Positions 8,923-17,291 of a DNA stretch of 64,000 nucleotides are shown one piece after another. Source of the DNA: Streptomyces sp. ADI96-02 (GTDB lineage: Bacteria; Actinomycetota; Actinomycetes; Streptomycetales; Streptomycetaceae); assembly GCF_003846185.1 (NCBI RefSeq), contig NZ_ML123034.1:6645070-6709069 (forward strand). Direction: 5' to 3'. The notes under the pieces were generated by a model, which was not told the origin of the DNA, made no database searches, and saw nothing but the letters and a program-made list of their open reading frames with translations. A program made the position numbers and the translations under genes. The first letter of the stretch is position 1. Every line of letters begins with the position of its first letter.

Positions 8923-9418
8923 GTGGCTCCTTGACAGATGGGGTCGACGGCCGTGCGGGCTGATTCCCAGCCTTCTTCTGCCCTGCTGGGACCGGCTCTC
9001 ACGTTTCCCCGCCGGGTGTTGCCCGGCGGGACATGCCCACGGTGCCAACGTTGCACCGCAACACAGGGGCGACGCGCCGGATGAGCCCGACCCGAACACC
9101 GGGTCTGATCAGCGCGAACGGAAGTTCCGCCGAGCGCAGGTCCGTTGGCGGCGGAGGTTTTTCGTTGCCCCTTTCCCTGATGCCGTACTGCAACGGCCGC
9201 GTGACGCCCCATGCTGTGTGTCACCCACTTGGCGGGCCCCGCCCGGCGGGCACCTTTCCCACGCCCCCGGACGCGGGACGGATGAACGGAGAATCGCGTG
9301 GATCGGCCAGTGCCGCAGTGGAGGACCTTCTCGCAGTTCCGGCTCGGGGACGCCGCAGACGTCGGGGACGCCGGGGCCGACGACGCGGCCGGGTACATCG
9401 GAGGGCAGGTGCCGGGCC
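8923..9418. other. Divergent regulatory region between dps and the HTH-receiver gene
   Basis: Nearly 500 bases that must hold the dps promoter and that of the gene at 9419. Frames in both directions stay open but show no domain, no ribosome-binding site at their starts and poor codon use. No clear operator repeat was found. Confidence 0.4.
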
Positions 9419-10510
9419 GTGGGTGAACTGCGCCCCCTGGGGCAGGACCTGACGAACGAATCACGGGCGCTCGCGGAAGCCCTGCGGGAACTGTTCGCGG
9501 GACTGGACGTGTCGGTGCGCCGGTACGCGGCCCGACGCCGACGCGACCCGGGCACCTTCTCCCGCTACCTGAACGGGACCCGCTTACCCCCCTGGGGGGT
9601 GATCATGGACATGCTCGCGGATCTGGCCGAGCACCGCGGAACCACCGTCACCGCCGAGACCATCGAGCTCGTGCGCGAACTCTACGGGTCGGCGTTCGAC
9701 GCCAACTCCTCCCCGAAACACGCCGTCCAGATCATCGAGCAGCAGTTGGCCGACGCGGACCACGTATCGCGCCGCTCCAGCGTCCGAGGCGACGTCCTCG
9801 GCGACGCCCTGCTGGACCGCAAGCACCGCATCGCCCACCTGGAGGTGCGGCTGAACCAGATGGAGGCGGTGCTCGCCGCCGAGCGGGAACGCGCCGACCA
9901 GCTGACAGCCGCCCATCCCGACGTCTCCGAGCTGCTGGGCGAACGCGACCTCCTGCGACAGGAGGTGACACGGCTCGGAAACGAACTCCAGGAGGCGCGG
10001 GAGCAGCGCGCGGACGCCGAGGCGCGCTGCGATCTCCTGGAGCGCCAGCTGGAAGTCGTCGAACGCCCCGCGGCCCTGAACCTGCCGCAGCCTCAGCCGC
10101 TGACCACGCCGAAAGTCCTCGTCGTGGACGACCAGCCCGACAACCTGCTCGCCATGACGGCGGTCCTGGGCACGCTCGACCAGGAGCTGGTCACGGTCTC
10201 CTCCGGCCGGGACGCCCTCAAGGCGCTGCTCCACCACGACGACTTCGCCGTGATCATCATGGACGTCCAGATGCCCGAGATGGACGGCTACGAGACCGCC
10301 GCGCACATCAAGCGCCGCCCGCGCAACCGGGACGTGCCGATCATCTTCCTCACCGCGATGGGCGTCGACCCCGAGCACACGGCCCGCGGCTACGCGGCCG
10401 GCGCGGTGGACTACATCAGCAAGCCCTTCGACCCCTGGGCCCTGCGCGCCAAGGTCGCCGTCTTCACCGAGATCCACCTCGAACGACGGATCGCCAACTC
10501 CGGTCCCTGA
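9419..10510 (+). CDS. HTH - coiled coil - response-regulator receiver protein
   Basis: The 363-residue product has an unusual order of parts. Residues about 8-90 form a helix-turn-helix-like region typical of Streptomyces XRE-type proteins (VRRYAARRRRDPGTFSRYL). Residues about 115-222 are a long heptad-rich coiled coil with many Glu, Arg and Leu. Residues 233-350 are a CheY-like receiver with VLVVDDQPDN, the phospho-acceptor Asp near 281 in IIMDVQMPEMDG, and YISKPFDP. A histidine kinase partner is not adjacent. The GTG at 9419 was chosen as the last upstream start before the HTH; GGAGGGC about ten bases upstream is a weak ribosome-binding site. The start could lie slightly elsewhere. Confidence 0.8.
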   Translation: MGELRPLGQDLTNESRALAEALRELFAGLDVSVRRYAARRRRDPGTFSRYLNGTRLPPWGVIMDMLADLAEHRGTTVTAETIELVRELYGSAFDANSSPKHAVQIIEQQLADADHVSRRSSVRGDVLGDALLDRKHRIAHLEVRLNQMEAVLAAERERADQLTAAHPDVSELLGERDLLRQEVTRLGNELQEAREQRADAEARCDLLERQLEVVERPAALNLPQPQPLTTPKVLVVDDQPDNLLAMTAVLGTLDQELVTVSSGRDALKALLHHDDFAVIIMDVQMPEMDGYETAAHIKRRPRNRDVPIIFLTAMGVDPEHTARGYAAGAVDYISKPFDPWALRAKVAVFTEIHLERRIANSGP

Positions 10511-10535
10511 CGCGCGCGGCCCGCGTGCGGGGGCG

Positions 10536-10913
10536 CTACTCGGCCGCGTCCGGCGGCAGGAAGCCGTGCTCGGACAGGTCGAACCAGTTGCCCTCCGGGT
10601 CGGTCGCCCGGTACTCGGCGAACGGCCGGTCACCGCCGCGCAGCACCGGGCGGGCGACACCGCGGTCCGTGATCCGGTCGGCGACGGAGGCGACGTCGGA
10701 CACCTCGAAGCCGAAGTGGTTGAACCCGGCCGGCACGTCCCCGTCCAGACGCTGCTGGATCAGCGCGAGGTTGATGTATCCGTCGGTGACGAAACGGCTG
10801 CCGTCCGGGTCCTGGTGGAACTCCTCCATCTGGAGGGTGTCCCGGTAGAAGGCGGCGGCAGCGGCGGCGTCCTGGACCACCAGGGCCAGGTGCTTGAGGC
10901 GGGGCCGGTTCAC
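10536..10913 (-). CDS. VOC-family (glyoxalase/bleomycin-resistance fold) protein
   Basis: A 125-residue single-module vicinal-oxygen-chelate protein with paired beta-alpha-beta-beta-beta units. Candidate metal or substrate positions are the His in LKHLALVV and the His in FNHFGFEV; the C-terminal DPEGNWFDL is the usual ending of these small enzymes. Members act as glyoxalases, dioxygenases, epimerases or antibiotic-binding proteins; the substrate is not readable. Its ATG overlaps the stop of the SnoaL-like gene by four bases (ATGA), so the two are translationally coupled. It is the last gene of a three-gene operon. Confidence 0.85.
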   Translation of the reverse strand: MNRPRLKHLALVVQDAAAAAAFYRDTLQMEEFHQDPDGSRFVTDGYINLALIQQRLDGDVPAGFNHFGFEVSDVASVADRITDRGVARPVLRGGDRPFAEYRATDPEGNWFDLSEHGFLPPDAAE

Positions 10914-11296
10914 GTCTGTTCTCCTCGGGTTTCCGGAACGGTCATGTTGTGAAAGGCGGTGATGCGCGCGCCGGTCCCGTCGTCCGCCACGACCGCCTGC
11001 GCGTGCGTGGTGAGGCCACCGGGCTCGATCACGGTCACCACGTGGACCAGTCGGAGTCCTCCGGCCAGCGGACGGACCAAGCGGATCTCGGGGACCAAAC
11101 GGGTGTCCCGGAAGGGCCCGGCGAACAGGCGGGCGTGCCCGGCCACCACGGCTTCGCGGCCCCGCAGCTCCTCACCGCGCACGGTCACGAAGTCGACGTC
11201 CTCGGCGAAGACCGCGCCGAACGCCTCGGCGTCGCCGCGCCGCCAGCCCTCCGCCATCGCCCGCCAGAGGGCGAGCACGCCGTCGCTGTCAGTCAT
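10910..11296 (-). CDS. SnoaL-like / SgcJ-EcaC-type NTF2-fold protein
   Basis: This 128-residue protein has the NTF2-like cone fold pattern: an N-terminal helix pair with WRRGDAEAFGAVFAEDVDF, then LRGREAVVAGH and a series of beta strands ending in ITAFHNM. Relatives hydrate, cyclise or isomerise small molecules, and many have unknown roles. The ATG at 11296 lies inside the end of the JAMM gene (8-base overlap), and its own stop overlaps the VOC start, so all three should be translated together. Confidence 0.82.
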   Translation of the reverse strand: MTDSDGVLALWRAMAEGWRRGDAEAFGAVFAEDVDFVTVRGEELRGREAVVAGHARLFAGPFRDTRLVPEIRLVRPLAGGLRLVHVVTVIEPGGLTTHAQAVVADDGTGARITAFHNMTVPETRGEQT

Positions 11297-11978
11297 CGCG
11301 GCCCCCGTCACCCGGCAGGACGCCGCCCGTGGCCGGCCGGTGCACCCGCAGCGCGAGCCGCCGGCACTCCGCGTCCCAGGCGGACAGGGCGTAACCGTGC
11401 GCCCCGTGCCGCCGCTCCACGTAGCAGACGACGTTGACCGGCCAGCCGCTGCTGCGGAAGACATAGCGGTCCATCTCGGTGGGGCACTCGTCCAACGGAT
11501 GGGCGCGGGCCTGCCGGGGGCCGAGCCGGTGCCAGTCGGGGTGCATGTGGACCGAGCCCAGGATGTCCAGGTTCCGGCGGTCCGCCTCGCGCGCGATGCG
11601 CAGCAGGTCCGCCGGGTCCAGCCACCACGCCCGGACCGGGTTCTCGTAGGCCGCTCCGAAGCGCGGGACGATGGTCGCGGCGAACTCCTGGCGGGCGTTC
11701 GGGTCGGTGGTGCGGGCGTTGCGTCCGAAAGCCACGTCGTGAACCAGCCAGTCACCGTCCGCAGCCGTTCCCAACAGCACCGCGAAACACGGCACCGGAT
11801 CATTCTCGGTGATGTTCGCGTATTCCCGGACCGCTGCCGCGAGAAAACGATCCAATGCGGATTCGGAAAACAACACGGAGGAAGCATCCGGCGCGCGGAC
11901 GGCATCCTCGCTCTCGTTCCTGGTATGCGTCAGCACATAACCCACCTGTTCGGATTCCGGCACTCCGAAGGCCGGCAT
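11289..11978 (-). CDS. JAB1/MPN (JAMM) domain protein, possibly with altered active site
   Basis: A 229-residue protein with the prokaryotic JAB/MPN pattern: an early strand PCFAVLLGTA, a WWLDPADLLRIAREADRR helix and the metal motif GSVHMHPDWHRLG near residue 148. JAMM peptidases use His-x-His plus an Asp to hold zinc and cleave isopeptide bonds or process ubiquitin-like and sulfur-carrier proteins. Here the His-x-His-Pro is kept, a possible Asp occurs in PLDECPTEMD, but the usual Ser between them is not evident. It heads a coupled operon with the SnoaL-like and VOC genes. The start at 11978 lacks a good ribosome-binding site, so a later start cannot be excluded. Confidence 0.75.
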   Translation of the reverse strand: MPAFGVPESEQVGYVLTHTRNESEDAVRAPDASSVLFSESALDRFLAAAVREYANITENDPVPCFAVLLGTAADGDWLVHDVAFGRNARTTDPNARQEFAATIVPRFGAAYENPVRAWWLDPADLLRIAREADRRNLDILGSVHMHPDWHRLGPRQARAHPLDECPTEMDRYVFRSSGWPVNVVCYVERRHGAHGYALSAWDAECRRLALRVHRPATGGVLPGDGGRDD

Positions 11979-12133
11979 CCGACCGTGTCACCGGCTGCGC
12001 CGGACGGCAACCGACCGGCGGCCGAGGAGTGCCCGGCGAACCGAAATTGTCGACCTCTGTCCGGAATGCGGGCCTATTGCATTCGGCGATAACACTTCTG
12101 TCCCCCCGGCCGCGCCCGCCGTACTATCGCGCC

Positions 12134-13096
12134 ATGCGTCTGGACGTACGGCACCTGGATCTGGTCCTCACCATCGCCGAGGCGGGCAGCCTGCGGCGCG
12201 CCGCCGCCCGGCTGCACCTCACCCAGCCCGCGGTCACCACTCAACTGAAGCGGATCGAGCAGCACTTGGGCGGTGAGCTCTTCGTCCGTCTGCCGGACGG
12301 AGTGCTGCCCACCCGCGCGGGCTCCCTCTTCGTCCGCGACGCCACCCGCATCCGGCGGGACCTCGACGGCCTGACCCGCACCGCCCGCCGCGCTCTCCAG
12401 GGGGACGCGGAGGCGCCGGTCCGCGTCGGCGGCGTGCCGGCTCAGCATTTCAGCCTGCTGATCAAGGCGCTCGGCACCGTGCTGCCCGAACGCGGCGCGA
12501 CCAGCCGCACGGTCCGGTCCACGGCCACCGCCACCGCCCTGCTCGCCTCCGGTGAACTCGACGTGGCGGTGCTGCGACGGTTCCCCGACTCGCCTCTGGC
12601 GCTGCCGCCCGGAGTCGCGCACCGGACCCTGCTCACCGAGCCGATCTTCGTCGGGGTCTCCCTGGACCACCGTCTGTCCGGCGCCGGGCGGATCGCTCTC
12701 GGCGAGTTGGCGGACGAGGACTGGGTGATGCCGCCACCCGACGACAGCGGCATGAACGGCCACATGGCCGACACCTGCCGGCGTACCGGGTTCGAGCAGC
12801 GCGTCGCGCACGTCACCGACGAGTCGCACGTCGCCTTCGCCCTGACCGCCGCCGGCGACGCGGTGTGCCCGCTCTACCCGCTGGGCAGCGCGCGCGAATC
12901 GCTGGCCACCCTCACGCTCACCGGCGACCCGCTCTTCCGCGACCTGGTGCTGGCCTGGCGCACCGATTCCCCGGCCGCCCCGGCCGTGGACGCACTGTGC
13001 GCACACATCGCGCAGGGATATCTCGCCCTTGTCGAGACCGACGACGTGTATGCACAATGGTGGCGACGAGGTGGAGCGGAATTCGCTCTTCCCTAG
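12134..13096 (+). CDS. LysR-family transcriptional regulator
   Basis: A 320-residue LysR-type activator/repressor. The winged HTH covers residues about 1-62 (LDLVLTIAEAGSLRRAAARLHLTQPAVT), followed by a linker helix and an effector-binding domain with two alpha/beta lobes. The ATG at 12134 was taken because the HTH starts right after it; the frame is open upstream but has no homology. It is divergent from the JAMM operon, with a 155-base AT-richer gap holding likely operators, and is followed 19 bases later by a VOC gene, so it may control both sides. Confidence 0.9.
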   Translation: MRLDVRHLDLVLTIAEAGSLRRAAARLHLTQPAVTTQLKRIEQHLGGELFVRLPDGVLPTRAGSLFVRDATRIRRDLDGLTRTARRALQGDAEAPVRVGGVPAQHFSLLIKALGTVLPERGATSRTVRSTATATALLASGELDVAVLRRFPDSPLALPPGVAHRTLLTEPIFVGVSLDHRLSGAGRIALGELADEDWVMPPPDDSGMNGHMADTCRRTGFEQRVAHVTDESHVAFALTAAGDAVCPLYPLGSARESLATLTLTGDPLFRDLVLAWRTDSPAAPAVDALCAHIAQGYLALVETDDVYAQWWRRGGAEFALP

Positions 13097-13115
13097 AGGA
13101 TTCAGAGGAGTTCCG

Positions 13116-13652
13116 GTGCCGGTCCGGGGAATTAATCATGCGGTTCTGTGGGTACGCGACGCGGACGCCAGTGCGCGTTTCTACACGGAAGTCCTCGGAT
13201 TCGGTGTGGTCGGTGAGTCCGGGGAGGCGCCGCGTAAAGCGATTTTCCTTCGGGCGCCGGAATCGGACAACGACCACGACCTCGGCCTGTTCGGCATCGG
13301 TGCGGAGGCCGCCGAGACCCGTGCGGGACGGGGTGAGACCGGGCTCTACCACATCGCCTGGGAAGTCCCGACCCTGCACGATCTGCGCGCCGTCGCCGAG
13401 CGGCTCGCCGAGCGCGGGGCACTGGTCGGCGCGACCGACCACGGCACCACCAAGGGGGTGTACGCCAAGGACGTGGACGGCCTGGAATTCGAGGTGTGCT
13501 GGCTGGTACCGCACGAGCTGATCGACGACGAGGCCCGCGCCCGCCGCGGCCCGCTGGACATCGACGCCGAGATCGCCCGGTTCGGCGCGACCACCGAGGG
13601 GGCCTGTGCCCGCTCGGCCCGCGGGGCGTCCCCTGCTCCGAGCGCCGGCTGA
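13116..13652 (+). CDS. VOC-family protein, extradiol-dioxygenase-like
   Basis: A 178-residue VOC enzyme with the ligand pattern of metal-dependent extradiol dioxygenases and glyoxalases: His in INHAVLWVRD near the N-terminus, His in LYHIAWEV and Glu in GLEFEVCW. The C-terminal 40 residues are an extra helical tail. The GTG at 13116 has AGAGGAG five bases before it. It lies 19 bases after the LysR stop and is likely co-transcribed. A role in ring cleavage or ligand binding is plausible but not shown. Confidence 0.85.
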   Translation: MPVRGINHAVLWVRDADASARFYTEVLGFGVVGESGEAPRKAIFLRAPESDNDHDLGLFGIGAEAAETRAGRGETGLYHIAWEVPTLHDLRAVAERLAERGALVGATDHGTTKGVYAKDVDGLEFEVCWLVPHELIDDEARARRGPLDIDAEIARFGATTEGACARSARGASPAPSAG

Positions 13653-13808
13653 GGCCGCCCGGCCGGAACCGGAAGAACCCGCCCCGCGGCAGTGCGCGGG
13701 CCGTGCGCCACGGGGGATGATGGAGATCGTGAGGTCGCCCCGCCGAACCGGCTCCGGAGACGGGCCCGGCGCGGCACCCTCCGCCGCTGTCTCCGAGGGG
13801 AGCCGTTC

Positions 13809-14414
13809 ATGAGCAGGGCGAAAGAGTTGTTCATCATCGCCGTGGATCCGGGACCGGAGCAGGCCGTGGGGCAGGGTGACCTGTCGCTCGCTCTCGCCGG
13901 GGCCGAGCTGATCGACCTCGTCGAGGCGGAGGTCGTCACGGTGGACGGCGACCGGATCGTGCCGGGCGGGCGGGCCACGCCGGGCGATCGGCTCCTCGGC
14001 GAGGCTGCGGAAGGGCTCATCCGGCAGCCGCCCTACGAGCGGATCGAGGACTGGCTGTGGCGCCGGGGCCGAGACCTCTCGGCCGCCTACCGGGCCGCCC
14101 TGGAGGAGGACGGTGAGCTGACGCGAAAGCGAAGCGGCCGTCGGCCCTTCGGCTCGGAACGCGTGGAACCGGTCGATACGCCCACCCGCCGCAGGGCGGC
14201 CGAGCGCTGGGAGGCGAAGGAGCCCGTCCTGGCCGACCTCGCCTCGGCGGTGGGCGTCGACGCCGGACGGTCCGACGACGAGCCCGGCTTCGACGACGAC
14301 GCCGTGACGACCGTCCTGGCCGCCGTTCACGACGCGGTGATGGAGTTGGAGGCCGTACGCCAGCGGCGGACCATCGAGAACGCGGCCTTCGCCAACCTCT
14401 GGCGCGGACCGTGA
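13809..14414 (+). CDS. GPP34 family phosphoprotein
   Basis: This 201-residue protein belongs to the GPP34 (Golgi phosphoprotein 3-like) family common in actinomycetes. It shows the characteristic helical, acidic layout with LFIIAVDP near the start, an ALAGAELIDLVEA segment and several long amphipathic helices. Eukaryotic relatives bind phosphatidylinositol-4-phosphate at membranes; the bacterial role is not established. The ATG at 13809 follows GAGGGGAG. It converges on the lanthionine synthetase gene across a shared terminator hairpin. Confidence 0.85.
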   Translation: MSRAKELFIIAVDPGPEQAVGQGDLSLALAGAELIDLVEAEVVTVDGDRIVPGGRATPGDRLLGEAAEGLIRQPPYERIEDWLWRRGRDLSAAYRAALEEDGELTRKRSGRRPFGSERVEPVDTPTRRRAAERWEAKEPVLADLASAVGVDAGRSDDEPGFDDDAVTTVLAAVHDAVMELEAVRQRRTIENAAFANLWRGP

Positions 14415-14507
14415 GACGGGCCCGCCGTCGATGCGGACGGGAGGCCGTCGAGCGGACGGCAGGTCGTTGAGACGGACGGCAGGCGGGCTCGACGGGCGGG
14501 CTCTGCG

Positions 14508-14535
14508 GACGGGCTCTGCGGGCGCGGAGCCCGTC
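14508..14535. terminator. Bidirectional terminator hairpin between GPP34 gene and lanthionine synthetase gene
   Basis: Perfect 9-bp stem (14508-14516 with 14527-14535) and ten-base loop. It overlaps the stop codon of the leftward synthetase gene and lies 93 bases after the GPP34 stop. The spacer before it consists of imperfect GACGGC/CGGGCTC repeats. Confidence 0.6.
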
Positions 14536-17278
14536 AGTCTCCCCGCCCGGCCCGGCCGTCGGTCCACAGGCGCGGGCCGCCGTGGTCGCGCAGGCGGCGG
14601 AAGAAGGAGAGGACGCCCGCGCCGCCCGTCGCCCACCCCGGCCCCGACGCCGACAGCGTGTTGTCCGGGATCAACGGCCGTCGCCGGGTGCCGCCGCTGC
14701 GGGCGAGGATCAGCCCCGCCACGTCCTCGGCTCCCCGCAGCAGAAGACCGTCACCGGTGGCCGCCGCCGCGTCGACGAGGAGTTCTCCCACGCCCGCCAG
14801 CCCGCAGCACTGCGAGACGGGGCTCATCCTCGGCGCGAGATCGCGGCACGTCCGCGCACAGCGCACCCCGAGGTCCGTCATCCGCCCGTCCCCCTCGTGC
14901 CCGCCCGCCTCGATCAGCACGGTCCCGACGCCCGCCAGCCCCCGGCACCAGGAGCCGTAACGCCGATGGGCCTCCGGGCGCGACGCCAGCTCCAGCAACC
15001 TCGGCGTGTGCGAGACGAGTACGGCCAGCCCCCGCCGGGCGGCGTTACCGGCGGACGGGCCACCGGTGAAGCGGTGGTAGGCGTGCAGGAAGTGCACGAC
15101 GCCCGCGAGGCCGTGCGCGAAGCCGAACGTGAAGGCCGCCTCCGAGGCGGCGGCCGACTGCTGCGGCTCCGCGCGCTCCCGCCCGCTCTCCGCCGCGAGC
15201 AGCGAACCGACGCACTCGCGCGCCGCGGCCAGTCGCGCGTCCCCCTCCTCGACCCGCCCGGCCGCGTACGCGCGCCGGGCCAGCGCCAACAGCCCCGTCC
15301 CGGCCCCCGCCGCCCCGCCTATCTGGTCGCCGGTGTCGTCGTACGGGCGCAGGTGCGCCGCCGGGACGGACGCCGCGGGTGTCCCGGTGAGCGCGGCGGC
15401 GGAGTCGAGGAAGAGATCGACGCCGGTACGCCCGACGTGCAGTGCGGCGGACAGTCGCGGCAGGGCGGGGTGGCCGGCGGTCCGCCGGGCGAGGGCGGCC
15501 ACGGCCTCGGACACACCCGGCCGGTCCGTGTGGTGCAGCAGCTCCAGACCCACGCCGGCCGCACCGTCGTACAGCGTCAGCCCGAAGCCGGGCCGATCGT
15601 GCGGGGACCGCGGACGTACGGGCAGGTCGGCGGCCCGGGCCGCGCAGCTCGCGGCGGTGTGCCCGATCAGCTCGTCCAGCAGGGCGCGGCCGACCCTGGG
15701 CGGGGACGGGAGCCTGCGCCCGGCGGCAGCGGGCAGCCTCGCGCGATCGCGCCACCGCCGGGCGCAGGCGGCGCGCCGTTCGGGTCGGAGGTCCAGGAGC
15801 CCGGCGACCAGTTCCCGCGTCGGCCGGTGCGCGGAGCCCGGCAGCACCGCGGTCAGGCAGGCGAGGGTGCGGTCGCGGTTGACGGCCGCGACCGCGTCGA
15901 CGACCACCGGCTCCATACCGGTGAGCGCGAAGTGCAGGGTCGCGCCCAACGCGTACAGGTCGTCGGAGGGATCGGGACGGCGGCCGGCACGGTACACCGG
16001 AAGCGAATAGCCCGGCGTCGCGCCCACCGGCCGGTCGCCGTGCAGGGCGCTGACACCGAAGTCCACCAGGTGCGCGACTCCGTCCGCGTCGAGCACGATG
16101 TTCGACGGCTTGAGGTCGCCCACCACGACGCCGCGGGCGTGCACACCATCGAGCAGGGTGATCAGACGGTCCGCCAGAGCGGTGACCCCGCGGCGGCTCG
16201 CGGTCCCGCCGCCCGGGGCCGGACCCGCGGGCGGGCCGGGGGCGTCGGCCTCGTACGGTCCTCGGCCCAGTACGTCCCGGCACAGGTCGCCGGGTCCGCA
16301 GTCGGTGATGACCAGGAACTCGTCGTCCCCGTGCCGGAGGTGGTCGCGGAGCCGGGGGACGCCGTCCAGACCGGAGAGGGCGTCCAGGACGGCGTGCTCG
16401 TGGCGCAGGCGACCGCGCGCGTCGAGACCGTCGGCGTCCTCCCCGGTGTAGGCCCTGGCCTGTTTGACGATCACCTGCTCGCCGGTCACACCGTCCACGG
16501 CGCGGTAGACGTCACCGTGCGGAGAACGGGCGATGCCCGAGGTGATCCGGTAGCGCCCGCCGATCAGTCGGGCCGGGCGGTCGCCGGGCGGCGCGGGCGG
16601 GCGGAACGGGTCGGCGGCCCACGGCGGCGGGCGGAACCGCGTACCCGCCCGCCCGGGGAAGCGCGCTCCGCCGGGGCCGGTCATGACGAGTGCGGCGTCG
16701 TCGGAGCCCGCCGCCCGGAACGGGCCGTAGCGGTACGAGACGGGGGAGTCGGGCCGGATCCGCCGGTCGCTGAGGACCCGGGGACCGGGCCGGCCGGCCA
16801 GCAGGCGCGCGAGTTCGCCGCCGAGCGCCGTCACGTCGTCCGGGCGCGGATAGACGGTGACCGCCTTCCCGACGAGCGCGGGATCGCGCACGCCGCTGTT
16901 CATCGCCCGCAACACCTCCGCCCCACGGGCGAACTTGGCGCTGCACGCGTAGCGCAGCAGCACCGGAACGACCAGGTCCACGACCTGTGACAGGTCGTCG
17001 GCCCGCGCCGACACATGCAACTTCCAGCCGTGCTGAGGGAGTTCGTTCGTGAGTCCGGCGGCGAACAGGCAGAGCCACGGACCGTCGGCGACGACGCGCC
17101 GCTCGCGGCCCGCGAGCAGCGACGTCAGGCGGTCCTCCAGGGCGCGACCGCCGTCGGGCCCCTCGCATCCGGCGTCCGGGCTCCCGGGCCCCAGGGAGGG
17201 GGACGGGCCCGCGCGGTACGCCGCTGAAACGCGCGCCTCGGGACCGTCCGCGTCGGCCGGGGCCGTACCGGCCGACAC
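14534..17278 (-). CDS. Class III/IV lanthionine synthetase (LanKC/LanL type) with CCG cyclase motif
   Basis: A 914-residue three-part enzyme that phosphorylates, eliminates and cyclises Ser/Thr/Cys in a precursor peptide. Residues about 50-200 match the N-terminal lyase region (HGWKLHVSARADD, the CSAKF helix, RVLSDRR, VSYRYGPF). Residues about 238-530 are a kinase with GGRYRI, Lys near 272 in VIVKQ, GDLKPSN near 387 and DFG near 406. Residues about 560-900 are a LanC domain with FAHGLAG (His near 722), WCRG (Cys near 778) and QCCG (Cys 824-825). The Cys positions mean zinc could be bound, as in class IV and unlike class III; CCG replaces the usual CHG. The GTG at 17278 has a perfect AGGAGG (17291-17286) abutting the precursor stop; a longer reading from 17353 would overrun the precursor. 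Confidence 0.93.
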   Translation of the reverse strand: MSAGTAPADADGPEARVSAAYRAGPSPSLGPGSPDAGCEGPDGGRALEDRLTSLLAGRERRVVADGPWLCLFAAGLTNELPQHGWKLHVSARADDLSQVVDLVVPVLLRYACSAKFARGAEVLRAMNSGVRDPALVGKAVTVYPRPDDVTALGGELARLLAGRPGPRVLSDRRIRPDSPVSYRYGPFRAAGSDDAALVMTGPGGARFPGRAGTRFRPPPWAADPFRPPAPPGDRPARLIGGRYRITSGIARSPHGDVYRAVDGVTGEQVIVKQARAYTGEDADGLDARGRLRHEHAVLDALSGLDGVPRLRDHLRHGDDEFLVITDCGPGDLCRDVLGRGPYEADAPGPPAGPAPGGGTASRRGVTALADRLITLLDGVHARGVVVGDLKPSNIVLDADGVAHLVDFGVSALHGDRPVGATPGYSLPVYRAGRRPDPSDDLYALGATLHFALTGMEPVVVDAVAAVNRDRTLACLTAVLPGSAHRPTRELVAGLLDLRPERRAACARRWRDRARLPAAAGRRLPSPPRVGRALLDELIGHTAASCAARAADLPVRPRSPHDRPGFGLTLYDGAAGVGLELLHHTDRPGVSEAVAALARRTAGHPALPRLSAALHVGRTGVDLFLDSAAALTGTPAASVPAAHLRPYDDTGDQIGGAAGAGTGLLALARRAYAAGRVEEGDARLAAARECVGSLLAAESGRERAEPQQSAAASEAAFTFGFAHGLAGVVHFLHAYHRFTGGPSAGNAARRGLAVLVSHTPRLLELASRPEAHRRYGSWCRGLAGVGTVLIEAGGHEGDGRMTDLGVRCARTCRDLAPRMSPVSQCCGLAGVGELLVDAAAATGDGLLLRGAEDVAGLILARSGGTRRRPLIPDNTLSASGPGWATGGAGVLSFFRRLRDHGGPRLWTDGRAGRGD

Positions 17279-17291
17279 GGCGCGGCCTCCT

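Noticed and set aside
14430..14507. Imperfect GACGGC repeats after the GPP34 gene
   Set aside because: Short and irregular; best explained as GC-rich spacer beside the terminator, not a structured repeat array.
14582..16990. 802-codon plus-strand frame opposite the lanthionine synthetase gene
   Set aside because: No domain and biased composition; it is antisense to a gene with strong motifs.
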